Shown here: one piece after another, positions 53,085 to 60,957 of the stretch
Layout of the letters: every line of letters begins with the position of its first letter
Position numbering within the stretch: position 1 is the stretch's first letter
Source of the DNA: Nocardioides sp. dk884
GTDB lineage: Bacteria > Actinomycetota > Actinomycetes > Propionibacteriales > Nocardioidaceae
Assembly (NCBI RefSeq): GCF_009557055.1
Contig: NZ_CP045649.1
Coordinates: forward strand, 434,001 to 498,000
Length of the DNA: 64,000 nt
Direction: 5' to 3'
Position numbers and translations under genes: made by a program
Notes under the pieces: generated by a model
What the model saw: the letters and a program-made list of their open reading frames with translations, nothing else
What the model was told of the DNA's origin: nothing
Database searches by the model: none

Positions 53085-53957
53085 GTGTCGATGCTGCCCC
53101 CCGACCTCCGGGACCTCACCCGTCCCGCGGTGATGGGCATCGTCAACGTCACCCCGGACTCCTTCTCCGACGGCGGTCGTTACGTCGAGCCGGAGGCGGC
53201 GGTGGCCCACGGGCGCCGGCTGCTCGCCGAGGGCGCCGACCTGCTCGACATCGGTGGTGAGTCCACCCGTCCCGGCTCGACGCGGCCCCTGGTCTCCGAG
53301 GAGCTCTCCCGCGTCGTACCCGTGATCTCCGAGCTGGCTGCGGCGGGCGCGGTGGTCTCGGTCGACACCATGCGCGCCGAGGTCGCCGCGGCCGCGATCG
53401 AGGCCGGCGCGGTCGTCGTCAACGACGTCTCCGGTGGCCTCGCGGACCCCGAGATCCTCGACGTGGTCGCCGCGACCGGGGCGACGTACGTCGCGATGCA
53501 CTGGCGCGCCCACTCCCACCACATGAACGACTTCGCCCGCTACGACGGCCCCGGCGGGGTGGTCGCGGCGGTGCGCGAGGAGCTCTCCCAGCGCGTCGCG
53601 GCGATCCGCGCGGCGGGCGTGCGCGACGAGCAGGTCGTGCTGGATCCCGGGCTGGGCTTCGCCAAGGTCGGCGAGCACAACTGGGAGCTGCTGCGCGACC
53701 TGTCCTGGCTGCGCGACCTGGGCTTCCCGGTGCTCATCGGGGCCAGCCGCAAGACCTTCCTCGGCCGGCTGCTGGCCGACCGCGACGGGGAGCCGAGACC
53801 GGTGGGGGAGCGCGAGTACGCCAACGTCGCGATCACCCTGCACTGCGCGCGTCAGCAGGTCTGGTGCGTGCGCGTGCACGAGGTCCGGGCCAGTCGCGAC
53901 GCCCTCGCCGCCCACCAGCTGCTCAACCCGCCGTACCACCGAGAGGAACCCCTGTGA
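53085..53957 (+). CDS. folP: Dihydropteroate synthase
   Basis: A 290-aa TIM-barrel enzyme joining p-aminobenzoate to dihydropterin pyrophosphate, the sulfonamide target. VMGIVNVTPDSFSDGG near residue 15, DIGGESTRPGS near 55, VSVDTMRAEVA near 90, NDVSGGLADPEI near 110, DPGLGFAKVGEHNWELL near 185 and GASRKTFLG near 220 are all standard. GTG at 53085 has TAGCGT (53072-53077) 7 bases upstream, a likely leaderless start with its own promoter; an internal ATG at 53091 is the alternative. Confidence 0.94.
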   Translation: MSMLPPDLRDLTRPAVMGIVNVTPDSFSDGGRYVEPEAAVAHGRRLLAEGADLLDIGGESTRPGSTRPLVSEELSRVVPVISELAAAGAVVSVDTMRAEVAAAAIEAGAVVVNDVSGGLADPEILDVVAATGATYVAMHWRAHSHHMNDFARYDGPGGVVAAVREELSQRVAAIRAAGVRDEQVVLDPGLGFAKVGEHNWELLRDLSWLRDLGFPVLIGASRKTFLGRLLADRDGEPRPVGEREYANVAITLHCARQQVWCVRVHEVRASRDALAAHQLLNPPYHREEPL

Positions 53958-54349
53958 CCCACCGAACAGCGCGGGGAGAGCCCGACGAGCTGGCCGTCCT
54001 CGGCATCGAGTGCCGAGGCCACCACGGCGTCTTCGACTTCGAGCGGCGCGAGGGGCAGACCTTCGTCATCGACCTCGTGCTCGGGATCGACACCCGCCCG
54101 GCCGCCGGCTCGGACGACTTGCACGACACCGTCGACTACGGAAGTCTCGTGGCCGCGGTGAGGACCGCCGTGGAGAACGATCCGGTCGACCTGATCGAAA
54201 CCCTGGCCCAGCGCATCGCTGACGTCTGCCTCTTGGACGAACGTGTTCAATGGGCGCGGGTCACGGTCCACAAGCCCAACGCACCCATCGAGGGAACGTT
54301 CACCGACGTGACCCTCACGATCACCCGTAGACGCGAGGCCGACAAGTGA
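53954..54349 (+). CDS. folB: Dihydroneopterin aldolase
   Basis: A 131-aa tunnelling-fold aldolase converting dihydroneopterin to hydroxymethyl-dihydropterin. ELAVLGIECRGHHGVFDFERREGQTFVIDL holds the substrate-binding Glu, DTVDYGSLV is near residue 60, and LIETLAQRIAD near 78 is the conserved active-site helix; VTVHKPNAPIEG follows. GTG start overlaps the folP stop, and its own stop overlaps folK (GTGA), so folP-folB-folK are translationally coupled. Confidence 0.94.
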   Translation: MTHRTARGEPDELAVLGIECRGHHGVFDFERREGQTFVIDLVLGIDTRPAAGSDDLHDTVDYGSLVAAVRTAVENDPVDLIETLAQRIADVCLLDERVQWARVTVHKPNAPIEGTFTDVTLTITRRREADK

Positions 54350-54915
54350 CTGAGACTCCCAACCCGCACATCATCGACGCCGACACCCTCACCGGTGAGA
54401 TGCGTCCGATCCGGCGCGCGGTCCTGGCGCTGGGATCCAACCTCGGGGAGCGGATGGCGAGCCTCCAGGGCGCGATCAACGCGGTCGCCGACACCCCCGA
54501 TGTCTGGGTCACCGCCGTCTCACCGGTCTACGAGACCGCCCCGGTGGACTGCCCGCCGGAGGCGAAGCCGTTCCTCAACGCCGTCCTGCTCATCGACACC
54601 ACCCTCGCCGCGACGCGCCTCATGGATCGCGCGCTGGCGATCGAGGACGCCTTCGAGCGGGAGCGTGGCGAGACCCCGAACGCCCCGCGCACCCTCGACG
54701 TCGACCTGATCGTCGTCGGCGACCGGCGCAGCAACGAGGACTTCCTGCGCCTGCCGCACCCGCGCGCCGCCGAGCGCGCCTTCGTGCTCAAGCCGTGGTT
54801 CGACCTCGAGCCCGACGCCGAGCTGCCCGGCCATGGCCCGATCTCCGAGCTGCTGGCCAAGATCGGCGTCGACGGGCTGGTGCGCCGCGACGACCTCGAG
54901 CTCGTCGTCGAGTGA
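54346..54915 (+). CDS. folK: HPPK, hydroxymethyl-dihydropterin pyrophosphokinase
   Basis: A 189-aa kinase that pyrophosphorylates hydroxymethyl-dihydropterin. AVLALGSNLGERMASLQGAIN near residue 25, SPVYETAPVDCPPEAKPFLNAVLLIDT near 58, FERERGETPNAPRTLDVDLIVVGD near 105 (Mg-binding aspartates) and LPHPRAAERAFVLKPW are intact. A 20-residue N-terminal extension precedes the fold. GTG start coupled to folB. Completes the local set folE-P-B-K. Confidence 0.94.
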   Translation: MTETPNPHIIDADTLTGEMRPIRRAVLALGSNLGERMASLQGAINAVADTPDVWVTAVSPVYETAPVDCPPEAKPFLNAVLLIDTTLAATRLMDRALAIEDAFERERGETPNAPRTLDVDLIVVGDRRSNEDFLRLPHPRAAERAFVLKPWFDLEPDAELPGHGPISELLAKIGVDGLVRRDDLELVVE

Positions 54916-54930
54916 CCGGCACGCACCGCC

Positions 54931-55440
54931 GTGCGTGACCAGCCGCCGCTCCCGCCCGACGAGGACCCTCCGGGGCCTCCGGGCGGGGGACGGGTCCGGC
55001 CGGCCTCGCCGGCCGTCCTGACGACCTGCACGGTCATCGGCCTGATCGGCGGCTGGCTGCTCCACCCGGTCGTGGAGTCCGTGCGCGGCTACGCGCCGGT
55101 GGTCACCTGGGTGCAGCCCGCGGCGTTCGGCGTCGTGGCGATCATCCTCGGGCTCGCGGCCTGGTTCACCTGGCGCGCCGTGCAGGTGCGCCGCGAGCGG
55201 CTCGAGCCCCGGCGCGCCCTGAACCGCCTGGCGCTCGCCCGCGCCTGCGCCTACGTCGGCGCGCTGCTGGCCGGCGGCTACGGCGGGTACGCCGTGAGCT
55301 GGCTGGGCGTCGACAGCGACCTCGCGCGTGCCCGGATCCTGTGGTCCGGGCTGTCCGCGCTGGCCGGTGTGGCGATCATCGTGTGCGGGCTGCTGCTCGA
55401 ACGTGCGTGTCGCGTCCGTTCCGACGGCGAAGACGCCTAA
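54931..55440 (+). CDS. DUF3180 membrane protein
   Basis: A 169-aa integral membrane protein of the DUF3180 family, regularly found after folK in actinobacteria. After a Pro-rich cytosolic start (residues 1-25) there are four hydrophobic helices (about 27-45, 62-82, 105-125 and 137-155), with a conserved RRERLEPRRALNRLALARACAYVGALLAGGYGGY stretch in the middle. Function unknown. GTG start 15 bp after folK. The stop codon is part of the -10 element of the next gene. Confidence 0.85.
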   Translation: MRDQPPLPPDEDPPGPPGGGRVRPASPAVLTTCTVIGLIGGWLLHPVVESVRGYAPVVTWVQPAAFGVVAIILGLAAWFTWRAVQVRRERLEPRRALNRLALARACAYVGALLAGGYGGYAVSWLGVDSDLARARILWSGLSALAGVAIIVCGLLLERACRVRSDGEDA

Positions 55441-55450
55441 CCTGAGCCCC

Positions 55451-56056
55451 ATGGCTTCCGCACCCGCATCACGAGTGACCCGTCGTCGTCAGCGCAGCAC
55501 CCGTCTGACGGTCGCCGTCTCCCTCCTCGTGATCGCCGCGCTCGCCGTCATCGGCGCCGTGGTGAGCGGCTCCTGGCTGCTGGTCTGCCTCGCCGCGCCC
55601 CTGGGCGTGCTGCTGGGCGCCGCGGCCACCAAGATCACCCACTCCGAGCTGCTCCAGTCGCGCCGTGACGCCGCGCGGGACCGCGCCGAGCAGGCCCAGG
55701 CCTACCGTCGCCTCACCGAGGAGCGCACGACCGAGCACGCGGCGTACGTCGAGCAGATGCAGAGCCGGATCACCGAGCGCGAGGAGACCCTCTTCGCGCT
55801 CCAGGAGGAGCTCGGCGCGACCCAGAAGCGGGCCGCCGACGTCACCCGCAAGATGAACGCCGAGGCCCGCCGCGGCGACGTGGCCGAGCACGAGCGCGAC
55901 CGTGTCGTTGCCCGTCTCGACGACGCCGAGTCGCGTGCCGCCGATGCGATCGTGCGGATGGTCGAGCTCGAGCAGGAGGTCATCGTCCTGCGCGCCGAGC
56001 TCGAGACCGTCACCGCCGCCTGGCGCGAGGCCGAGCTGGTCCGCAAGCGCGCCTGA
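55451..56056 (+). CDS. Membrane-anchored coiled-coil protein, unknown function
   Basis: A 201-aa protein. Two hydrophobic segments (about residues 20-40 and 43-60) anchor the N-terminus. The remaining 140 residues are Arg/Glu/Ala-rich and predicted coiled coil (RRDAARDRAEQAQAYRRL...EEELGATQKRAADVTRKM). TAACCT at 55438-55443 lies 7 bases before the ATG, with no Shine-Dalgarno sequence, so a leaderless transcript inside the previous stop codon is likely. Similar proteins follow DUF3180 genes in related genomes as far as I recall; no role is assigned. Confidence 0.75.
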   Translation: MASAPASRVTRRRQRSTRLTVAVSLLVIAALAVIGAVVSGSWLLVCLAAPLGVLLGAAATKITHSELLQSRRDAARDRAEQAQAYRRLTEERTTEHAAYVEQMQSRITEREETLFALQEELGATQKRAADVTRKMNAEARRGDVAEHERDRVVARLDDAESRAADAIVRMVELEQEVIVLRAELETVTAAWREAELVRKRA

Positions 56057-56164
56057 TCGGCGTGCCGCCTCGGCGTCCGAGGTGTGCGGGGCTCCCGCGC
56101 CCGGTGACGTCCTTCACGGTCCCGCCGGGTGTACATCTGGGACGGTCGGGCAGAATCGACCAGT

Positions 56165-57250
56165 GTGATTCCCCAGGACTCCCGGTTCGAGAGTGATCCC
56201 GACGAGCTCGTGGCGCAGGCGCCCAGCCTCCCCGACGCGTGGCAGATCGCGAGCCCTGACCCTGGAGACCGCTTCGACATCGCGCGCCTGACGCACCTGC
56301 TGCGCGCCCACGAGAGCCACGGTCGTGGCTGGGCCGGCTCCGGCGTCGACGACGTGCTGGTCGAGGTCTCCGAGCAGGGTCTGCGCACTCGCGAGAACGT
56401 CGTCGTCCGCGACGAGGGAGGCGAGATCCGGGCCTGGGGCAGCGTGCACGACCGCGCCGGTGGCCGGATGCTCTACGTCCACATCGTCGAGCGCGACCTG
56501 CCCGAGCGGATCGCCCAGGCCTGCTCCGACGTGCTCGTCGAGTGGGCGGTGGGCCAGGCCAAGGCGGTCGGCTCCGCCCGAGGCATCGAGCTGCAGCAGA
56601 TCGACACCGGCGCGTTCTCCGACGACGAGCGCCAGCACAAGTGGCTGGCCGACGCGGGCTTCGAGAAGGTCCGCACCTGGTGGCAGATGAGCCGGCCGGT
56701 CGGCCCCGAGGAGGCCGCCGCGGTGCCGGACCCCGACTCGTGGGAGGACCGCGGCGTCCGCTTCCGGCTGGTACGCCGGGCGCCCGACGGGATGCCCGAC
56801 GAGGACGACCTGCGTGCCGTCCACGACGTGCTCGAGGAGGCGTTCCTCGACCACTTCAACTCCCGCGAGGAGACGTTCGACGAGTTCATCCACCGGCTGC
56901 GCGAGGACCCCGGCCACCGCTGGGACCACTGGTGGCTGGCCGAGCTGCTCGACGGCGCGACCCCCGAGCCGGTCGGCGCGCTGATCGGTACCGTCTCGGA
57001 GAGCACCGAGGGCCCCGACGGCTCCTACGTCTCCTACATCGGCGTGCGTGCCGCCGCCCGCGGTCGCGGCGTGGCCAAGGGCCTGCTCAACACCGTGATC
57101 GCCGACGCCGCCTCCCGCGGCCGCAACCGGGTCGGTCTCGAGGTCGACGCCGACTCCTCCACCGGCGCCGAGCAGCTCTACACCTCGCTGGGCTGGGAGA
57201 CCCGCTACATCACCGAGTCCTGGCACCGCGACGTCGTCGTACCCGACTGA
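56165..57250 (+). CDS. Tandem GNAT-domain acetyltransferase
   Basis: A 361-aa protein with two GNAT modules, the architecture of mycothiol synthase but without its close sequence signatures. The first module (about residues 1-185) is degenerate around the acetyl-CoA loop (GRMLYVHIVERDLPERIAQ). The second (about 205-361) is canonical: SYIGVRAAARGRGVAKGLLNTVI and GLEVDADSSTGAEQLYTSLGWETRY. GTG at 56165 preferred because a CAGAAT element lies 8 bases upstream; GTG at 56129 is the alternative. Substrate unknown. Followed by a rho-independent terminator. Confidence 0.78.
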   Translation: MIPQDSRFESDPDELVAQAPSLPDAWQIASPDPGDRFDIARLTHLLRAHESHGRGWAGSGVDDVLVEVSEQGLRTRENVVVRDEGGEIRAWGSVHDRAGGRMLYVHIVERDLPERIAQACSDVLVEWAVGQAKAVGSARGIELQQIDTGAFSDDERQHKWLADAGFEKVRTWWQMSRPVGPEEAAAVPDPDSWEDRGVRFRLVRRAPDGMPDEDDLRAVHDVLEEAFLDHFNSREETFDEFIHRLREDPGHRWDHWWLAELLDGATPEPVGALIGTVSESTEGPDGSYVSYIGVRAAARGRGVAKGLLNTVIADAASRGRNRVGLEVDADSSTGAEQLYTSLGWETRYITESWHRDVVVPD

Positions 57251-57260
57251 GCCTCGCCGG

Positions 57261-57280
57261 GCCCCGGGCTTGCCCGGGGC
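57261..57280 (+). terminator. Rho-independent terminator after the tandem GNAT
   Basis: Perfect 9-bp GC stem (57261-57269 with 57272-57280) with a TT loop, followed by a T-run at 57287-57291. Confidence 0.85.
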
Positions 57281-57293
57281 TGGTGCTTTTTCG

Positions 57294-57356
57294 GCGCAAT
57301 TGCTGGGAAAGACACCGGTACGCGCGTGGACCAGGTGCTTTTCCCAGCAATTGCGC
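57294..57356. repeat. Inverted repeat with 17-bp perfect arms
   Basis: GCGCAATTGCTGGGAAA (57294-57310) is exactly repeated in reverse complement at 57340-57356, around a 29-base spacer. Allowing a swapped GA/AG pair, the match extends to about 23 bp on each side. The arms are AT-richer than the surroundings. Located between convergent genes, it can act as a bidirectional terminator, but its size and composition are unlike the other terminators here. Confidence 0.85.
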
Positions 57357-57432
57357 GGTTGTGTGCGCGGCCCGAGCCGGGCCCGAGCCCGAGTCCGAGC
57401 ACCCGCCCGACCCCACCCGCCAGCGGGCAGCG

Positions 57433-58488
57433 TCAATCGGTCCGCAGGCTGGCGCGCAGCGTGCGGTGCACGCCGGCGGGGGTGAGTACGCCGAGGAAGC
57501 GCACGCCATCGCGGACACCGACCATCGGCCGGTCGTCGCGCAGCATGGCGGCGAGCGCCTCCTCGAGGGTCGCGCCGACGTCGACGGCGCCGCCGAGGTC
57601 ACCGGCGCGTACGCCGTCGAGCGGGTCGAGCAACGCGGGGTCGACGGTGGTCACGCGGAGGCGGCGCAGCCCGCTCGTGGAACCCACGAAGTCGGCCACG
57701 AAGTCGTCCGCGGGCCGGGCGAGGAGGTCGGCGGGGGAGGCGTACTGCGCGAGCCGGCCACCCGCGGCGAAGACCGCGACCCGGTCGCCGAGGCGCACCG
57801 CCTCGTCGATGTCGTGGGTGACCAGGAGCACCGTCTTGCCCAGGTCGCGCTGCAGGCGCAGGAACTCATCCTGCAGCCGCAGGCGCACCACCGGGTCGAC
57901 GGCGCCGAACGGCTCGTCCATCAGCAGCACCGGCGGGTCGGCGGCGAGCGCGCGCGCCACGCCCACCCGCTGGCGCTGACCGCCGGAGAGCTGGTGGGGG
58001 TAGCGCCCGCCGTGCGCCACGGGGTCCAGGCCGACCAGCTCCAGCAGCTCACGGGCGCGCTCGCGGTCGCGGCGGCGACCACCCCGAGCGCCCCGACCAC
58101 CCGGACCACCCAGACCGCCCCGACCACCCCGACCACCCCGACCGAGCAACCGCGGCACCGTCATCACGTTGGCCTCGACGGTGCGGTGCGGGAACAGCCC
58201 GACCTGCTGGATGACGTAGCCGATGCTGCGACGCAGCTCGACCGGGTCGGCGTGGGTGACGTCGCGCCCGTCCACCTCGATGGTGCCGCGGGTCGGCTCG
58301 ATGAGTCGGTTGACCATCTTCAGCGTGGTCGACTTGCCGCAGCCGGAAGGCCCGACCAGGCAGGCCAGCTCGCCGGCCCGCACCTCCAGGTCGAGGTCCT
58401 GCACCGCCCGGGTGCCGTCGTCGTAGGTCTTCGCGACACCCCTGAGCCGGATCATCGCCGGGGCGTCCGGAGTGCCGGTAGCGTCCAT
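57433..58488 (-). CDS. OpuC/ProV-type osmolyte ABC transporter ATPase with CBS-like domain
   Basis: A 351-aa ABC ATPase for glycine betaine/choline-type uptake. Walker [10 protein letters not shown] is near residue 46, Q-loop [10 protein letters not shown] near 90, signature [15 protein letters not shown] near 168, Walker [13 protein letters not shown] and [13 protein letters not shown]. Residues 285-351 contain the remnant of a single CBS domain ([23 protein letters not shown]). A Gly/Arg-rich insert lies between Q-loop and signature. ATG at 58488 with TAGGGT 6 bases upstream (58494-58499), so probably leaderless. Divergent from its permeases. Confidence 0.9.
   Translation of the reverse strand: MDATGTPDAPAMIRLRGVAKTYDDGTRAVQDLDLEVRAGELACLVGPSGCGKSTTLKMVNRLIEPTRGTIEVDGRDVTHADPVELRRSIGYVIQQVGLFPHRTVEANVMTVPRLLGRGGRGGRGGLGGPGGRGARGGRRRDRERARELLELVGLDPVAHGGRYPHQLSGGQRQRVGVARALAADPPVLLMDEPFGAVDPVVRLRLQDEFLRLQRDLGKTVLLVTHDIDEAVRLGDRVAVFAAGGRLAQYASPADLLARPADDFVADFVGSTSGLRRLRVTTVDPALLDPLDGVRAGDLGGAVDVGATLEEALAAMLRDDRPMVGVRDGVRFLGVLTPAGVHRTLRASLRTD
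58076..58144 (-). repeat. Low-complexity tandem repeat inside the OpuC ATPase gene
   Basis: Repeats of a 9-10-bp GACCACCCC-like unit encode about 22 residues rich in Gly and Arg ([20 protein letters not shown]). Related ATPases have a short helix of similar spacing without this stretch, as I recall. It lies on the helical subdomain between Q-loop and signature. Confidence 0.8.
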
Positions 58489-58518
58489 GCGGTGACCCTA
58501 CTGGCGCTCGGAGCTCCC

Positions 58519-59208
58519 GTGCAGGAGGCCAGCGGCCCCGCCTGCTACAGCCAGCTGCGCAACGACTGGTTGTGCTGGGACTACGTCACCGACCGTCGCG
58601 AGGAGCTCCTCGACGCGACCACCCAGCACGTCACCATCACCCTGGCCGCGCTGCTGCTGGCGGTGGCGGTGGCGCTTCCGCTGGGACTTCTCGCGCGCCG
58701 CTACCCGCGCCTGGAGTCGGCGGTGCTGGGCCTCAGCGCGGGGATCTACACGATCCCCTCGCTCGCGCTGTTCCCGCTCTTCCTGCCGTTCACCGGCCTG
58801 TCGGCGGCGACGGTCATCCTCGGTCTCGCGCTCTACGCGCTCACCGTCCTGGTCCGGGCGGTGCTGGACGGGCTGCGTGCGGTGCCCGAGGACGTGCGCG
58901 AGGCGGCGCGCGGGCTGGGCCACGGGCCGACCCGGCTGCTGCTCGGGGTGGAGCTGCCGCTGGCGCTGCCCGTGCTGATGGCCGGGCTGCGGGTCGCCGC
59001 GGTCTCGACGGTGGCCCTGACGACCGTCGGCACCCTGGTGTCCTACGGCGGGCTCGGCAACCTGATCGCGCACGGGGTGGCGCGTGACTTCCGCGCGGAG
59101 CTGCTGACCGCCTCGGTGCTGTGCGTGCTGCTCGCGCTGCTCCTCGACGCGCTGATCGTCGGGGCCCAGCGGGTGCTGACGCCGTGGACCCGGGGGGCGC
59201 GCCCGTGA
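58519..59208 (+). CDS. OpuC-type ABC transporter permease (first)
   Basis: A 229-aa MetI-fold permease with about five to six transmembrane helices. The EAA loop that contacts the ATPase is DVREAARGLGHGPTRLLLGVELPLALP near residue 130. The N-terminus, CYSQLRNDWLCWDYVTDRREELL, resembles the OpuCB start preceding helix 1. I choose GTG at 58519 because CGGAG lies 5 bases upstream; GTG at 58492 would overlap the divergent ATPase promoter. Coupled to the second permease by a GTGA overlap. Confidence 0.88.
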   Translation: MQEASGPACYSQLRNDWLCWDYVTDRREELLDATTQHVTITLAALLLAVAVALPLGLLARRYPRLESAVLGLSAGIYTIPSLALFPLFLPFTGLSAATVILGLALYALTVLVRAVLDGLRAVPEDVREAARGLGHGPTRLLLGVELPLALPVLMAGLRVAAVSTVALTTVGTLVSYGGLGNLIAHGVARDFRAELLTASVLCVLLALLLDALIVGAQRVLTPWTRGARP

Positions 59209-59960
59209 GGATCCTCGCCGACACCTGGGCCTACCTCAGCGACCCCGCCAACTGGACCGGCGGCGGGGGGATGCTGGCGCTCCTGGTCGAGCAACTGCTG
59301 CTCAGCGTGACCGCGCTGGTGCTCGCGGCGCTGATCGGGCTGCCGGTCGCGCTCGCCCTCGGCCATCTCGGCCGGGGCGGCTTCCTTGCCGTCAACGTGT
59401 CCAACATCGGGCGCGCGGTCCCGACGTTCGCCCTCCTGGCGATGCTGGTGACCGCGGACTGGCCGGGCACCGCGTCCCTGGGCCCCTACGGCCGCGCCGG
59501 GTTGGCGACGCTGATCGCGCTGACCCTCTTCGCGCTCCCCCCGATCATCACCAACGCCTACGTCGCGGTCCGCGAAGTGCCCGGAGACGTCGTCGAGGCG
59601 GCCCGCGGCATGGGGATGACCGGCTGGCAGCTCTTCACCCGCGCCGAGCTGCCGCTGGCACTGCCGCTGGTGCTCTCCGGGCTACGCCTCGCGCTGGTGC
59701 AGGTCTGGGCGACCGCCACGATCGCCGCACTGGTCGCCGGACCCGGGCTGGGTCGGGTGATCACCGACGGGTTCGCCGCCAACGACTACGGCAAGGGCAT
59801 CGCCGGGGCGGTGGTGGTCGCGGTCGTCGCCCTCGTCCTGGAGCTGCTCTCGGCGCTCGGGCAGCGCCTCGCGACGCCGCACCCGCGCGCGGCGAGGCGG
59901 CGCACAGCGTCGGCGCCCGCGCCTAGGGTGGAGGCCCCGGCCGGGGAGCCCGGTCGCTGA
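59205..59960 (+). CDS. OpuC-type ABC transporter permease (second)
   Basis: A 251-aa MetI-fold permease. It has about six hydrophobic segments; the EAA loop is DVVEAARGMGMTGWQLFTRAELPLALP near residue 135, and GPGLGRVITDGFAANDYGKGIAG follows. The Ala/Arg/Pro-rich tail of about 30 residues is cytosolic. GTG start overlaps the preceding stop. With the partner it would form the heterodimeric channel of the importer. A TAGGGT element inside its 3' end (59924-59929) may drive the binding-protein gene separately. Confidence 0.88.
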   Translation: MRILADTWAYLSDPANWTGGGGMLALLVEQLLLSVTALVLAALIGLPVALALGHLGRGGFLAVNVSNIGRAVPTFALLAMLVTADWPGTASLGPYGRAGLATLIALTLFALPPIITNAYVAVREVPGDVVEAARGMGMTGWQLFTRAELPLALPLVLSGLRLALVQVWATATIAALVAGPGLGRVITDGFAANDYGKGIAGAVVVAVVALVLELLSALGQRLATPHPRAARRRTASAPAPRVEAPAGEPGR

Positions 59961-59978
59961 CCGCACGAAGGTGGACCC

Positions 59979-60929
59979 ATGCACGTACGCCGCTCCCTCC
60001 TCTCCCTCGCTGCCGCCGGCGCCCTCACCCTCTCCGCCGGCTGCGCCGGTGACGACCTCGCCGAGGACGACGAGCCGTCGACCTCCGGCTCGCCCCAGGC
60101 GGGCGGGGAGGTCACGATCGGCACCCAGAACTTCGACGAGGCCGTCCTGGTCGCCGCGATGTACGAGCAGGTCCTTGACGACGCGGGCTACGACGTCACC
60201 GTCAAGGAGGTCGGGCGCCGCGACATCTACGTCAACCAGATGCCCGACCAGGTCGACGTCGCCCCCGAGTACGTCGGGGGCATCGCCGACTTCATGAACA
60301 CCACCGTCAACGGCGCCGAGGCGAAGCCGATCACGACCAGCGACACCACCGAGACGATCGAGGCGGCCACCCCGCTGCTCGACGACGCCGGCCTGGTGCT
60401 GCTCGAGCCGTCCCCGGCCACCTCGCAGAACGCCTACTTCGTCACCCAGGAGTTCGCCGACAGCGAGGGCGTCACCGCGCTCTCCGACCTCGAGGGCCGC
60501 TCGGTGGTGCTGGCCGCGGCCGAGGACTGCCCGGGCCGTCCCGACTGCGAGGCCGGGCTGGTCGACACCTACGGCATCGACGTGACCGAGGTGCTGCCGC
60601 TGGGCTTCGCCTCCCCGCAGACCTTCAAGGCGGTGCTCGACGGCGAGGCCGACCTCGGCCAGACCGGCACCCTCGACGGCACCCTCGACGACCAGGGCCT
60701 GGTGCTGCTCGAGGACGACCTGTCCATCCAGCCGGCGCAGAACCTCGTCCCGCTCCTCAGCCGGTCCTTCCTGGAGGAGCACCCGGACGTCGAGGATCGC
60801 CTCGGCGAGCTGATGGCCGCGCTCGACAACGAGACCCTCGGCGAGCTCATCGCCCGCGTCACCGTCGAGCGCGAGCAGGCCGACGACGTGGCCGAGGAGT
60901 GGCTGCAGGAGCAGGGCCTGGTCTCCTGA
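59979..60929 (+). CDS. OpuC-type osmolyte-binding lipoprotein
   Basis: A 316-aa substrate-binding lipoprotein for quaternary-amine osmolytes (glycine betaine, choline, carnitine). Signal peptide to residue 21, lipobox LSAGC with Cys22. VTIGTQNFDEAVLVAAMYEQVLDDAGYDV is the family opening, DVAPEYVGGIADFMN lies near residue 88, and an internal pair of cysteines in AEDCPGRPDCEAG (near 182) may form a disulfide. CGAAGG is 9-14 bases before the ATG. Probably has its own promoter inside the permease gene, allowing excess binding protein. Confidence 0.9.
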   Translation: MHVRRSLLSLAAAGALTLSAGCAGDDLAEDDEPSTSGSPQAGGEVTIGTQNFDEAVLVAAMYEQVLDDAGYDVTVKEVGRRDIYVNQMPDQVDVAPEYVGGIADFMNTTVNGAEAKPITTSDTTETIEAATPLLDDAGLVLLEPSPATSQNAYFVTQEFADSEGVTALSDLEGRSVVLAAAEDCPGRPDCEAGLVDTYGIDVTEVLPLGFASPQTFKAVLDGEADLGQTGTLDGTLDDQGLVLLEDDLSIQPAQNLVPLLSRSFLEEHPDVEDRLGELMAALDNETLGELIARVTVEREQADDVAEEWLQEQGLVS

Positions 60930-60957
60930 CCAGGGTCGGCTCCCGCGGCGCGGCGGC

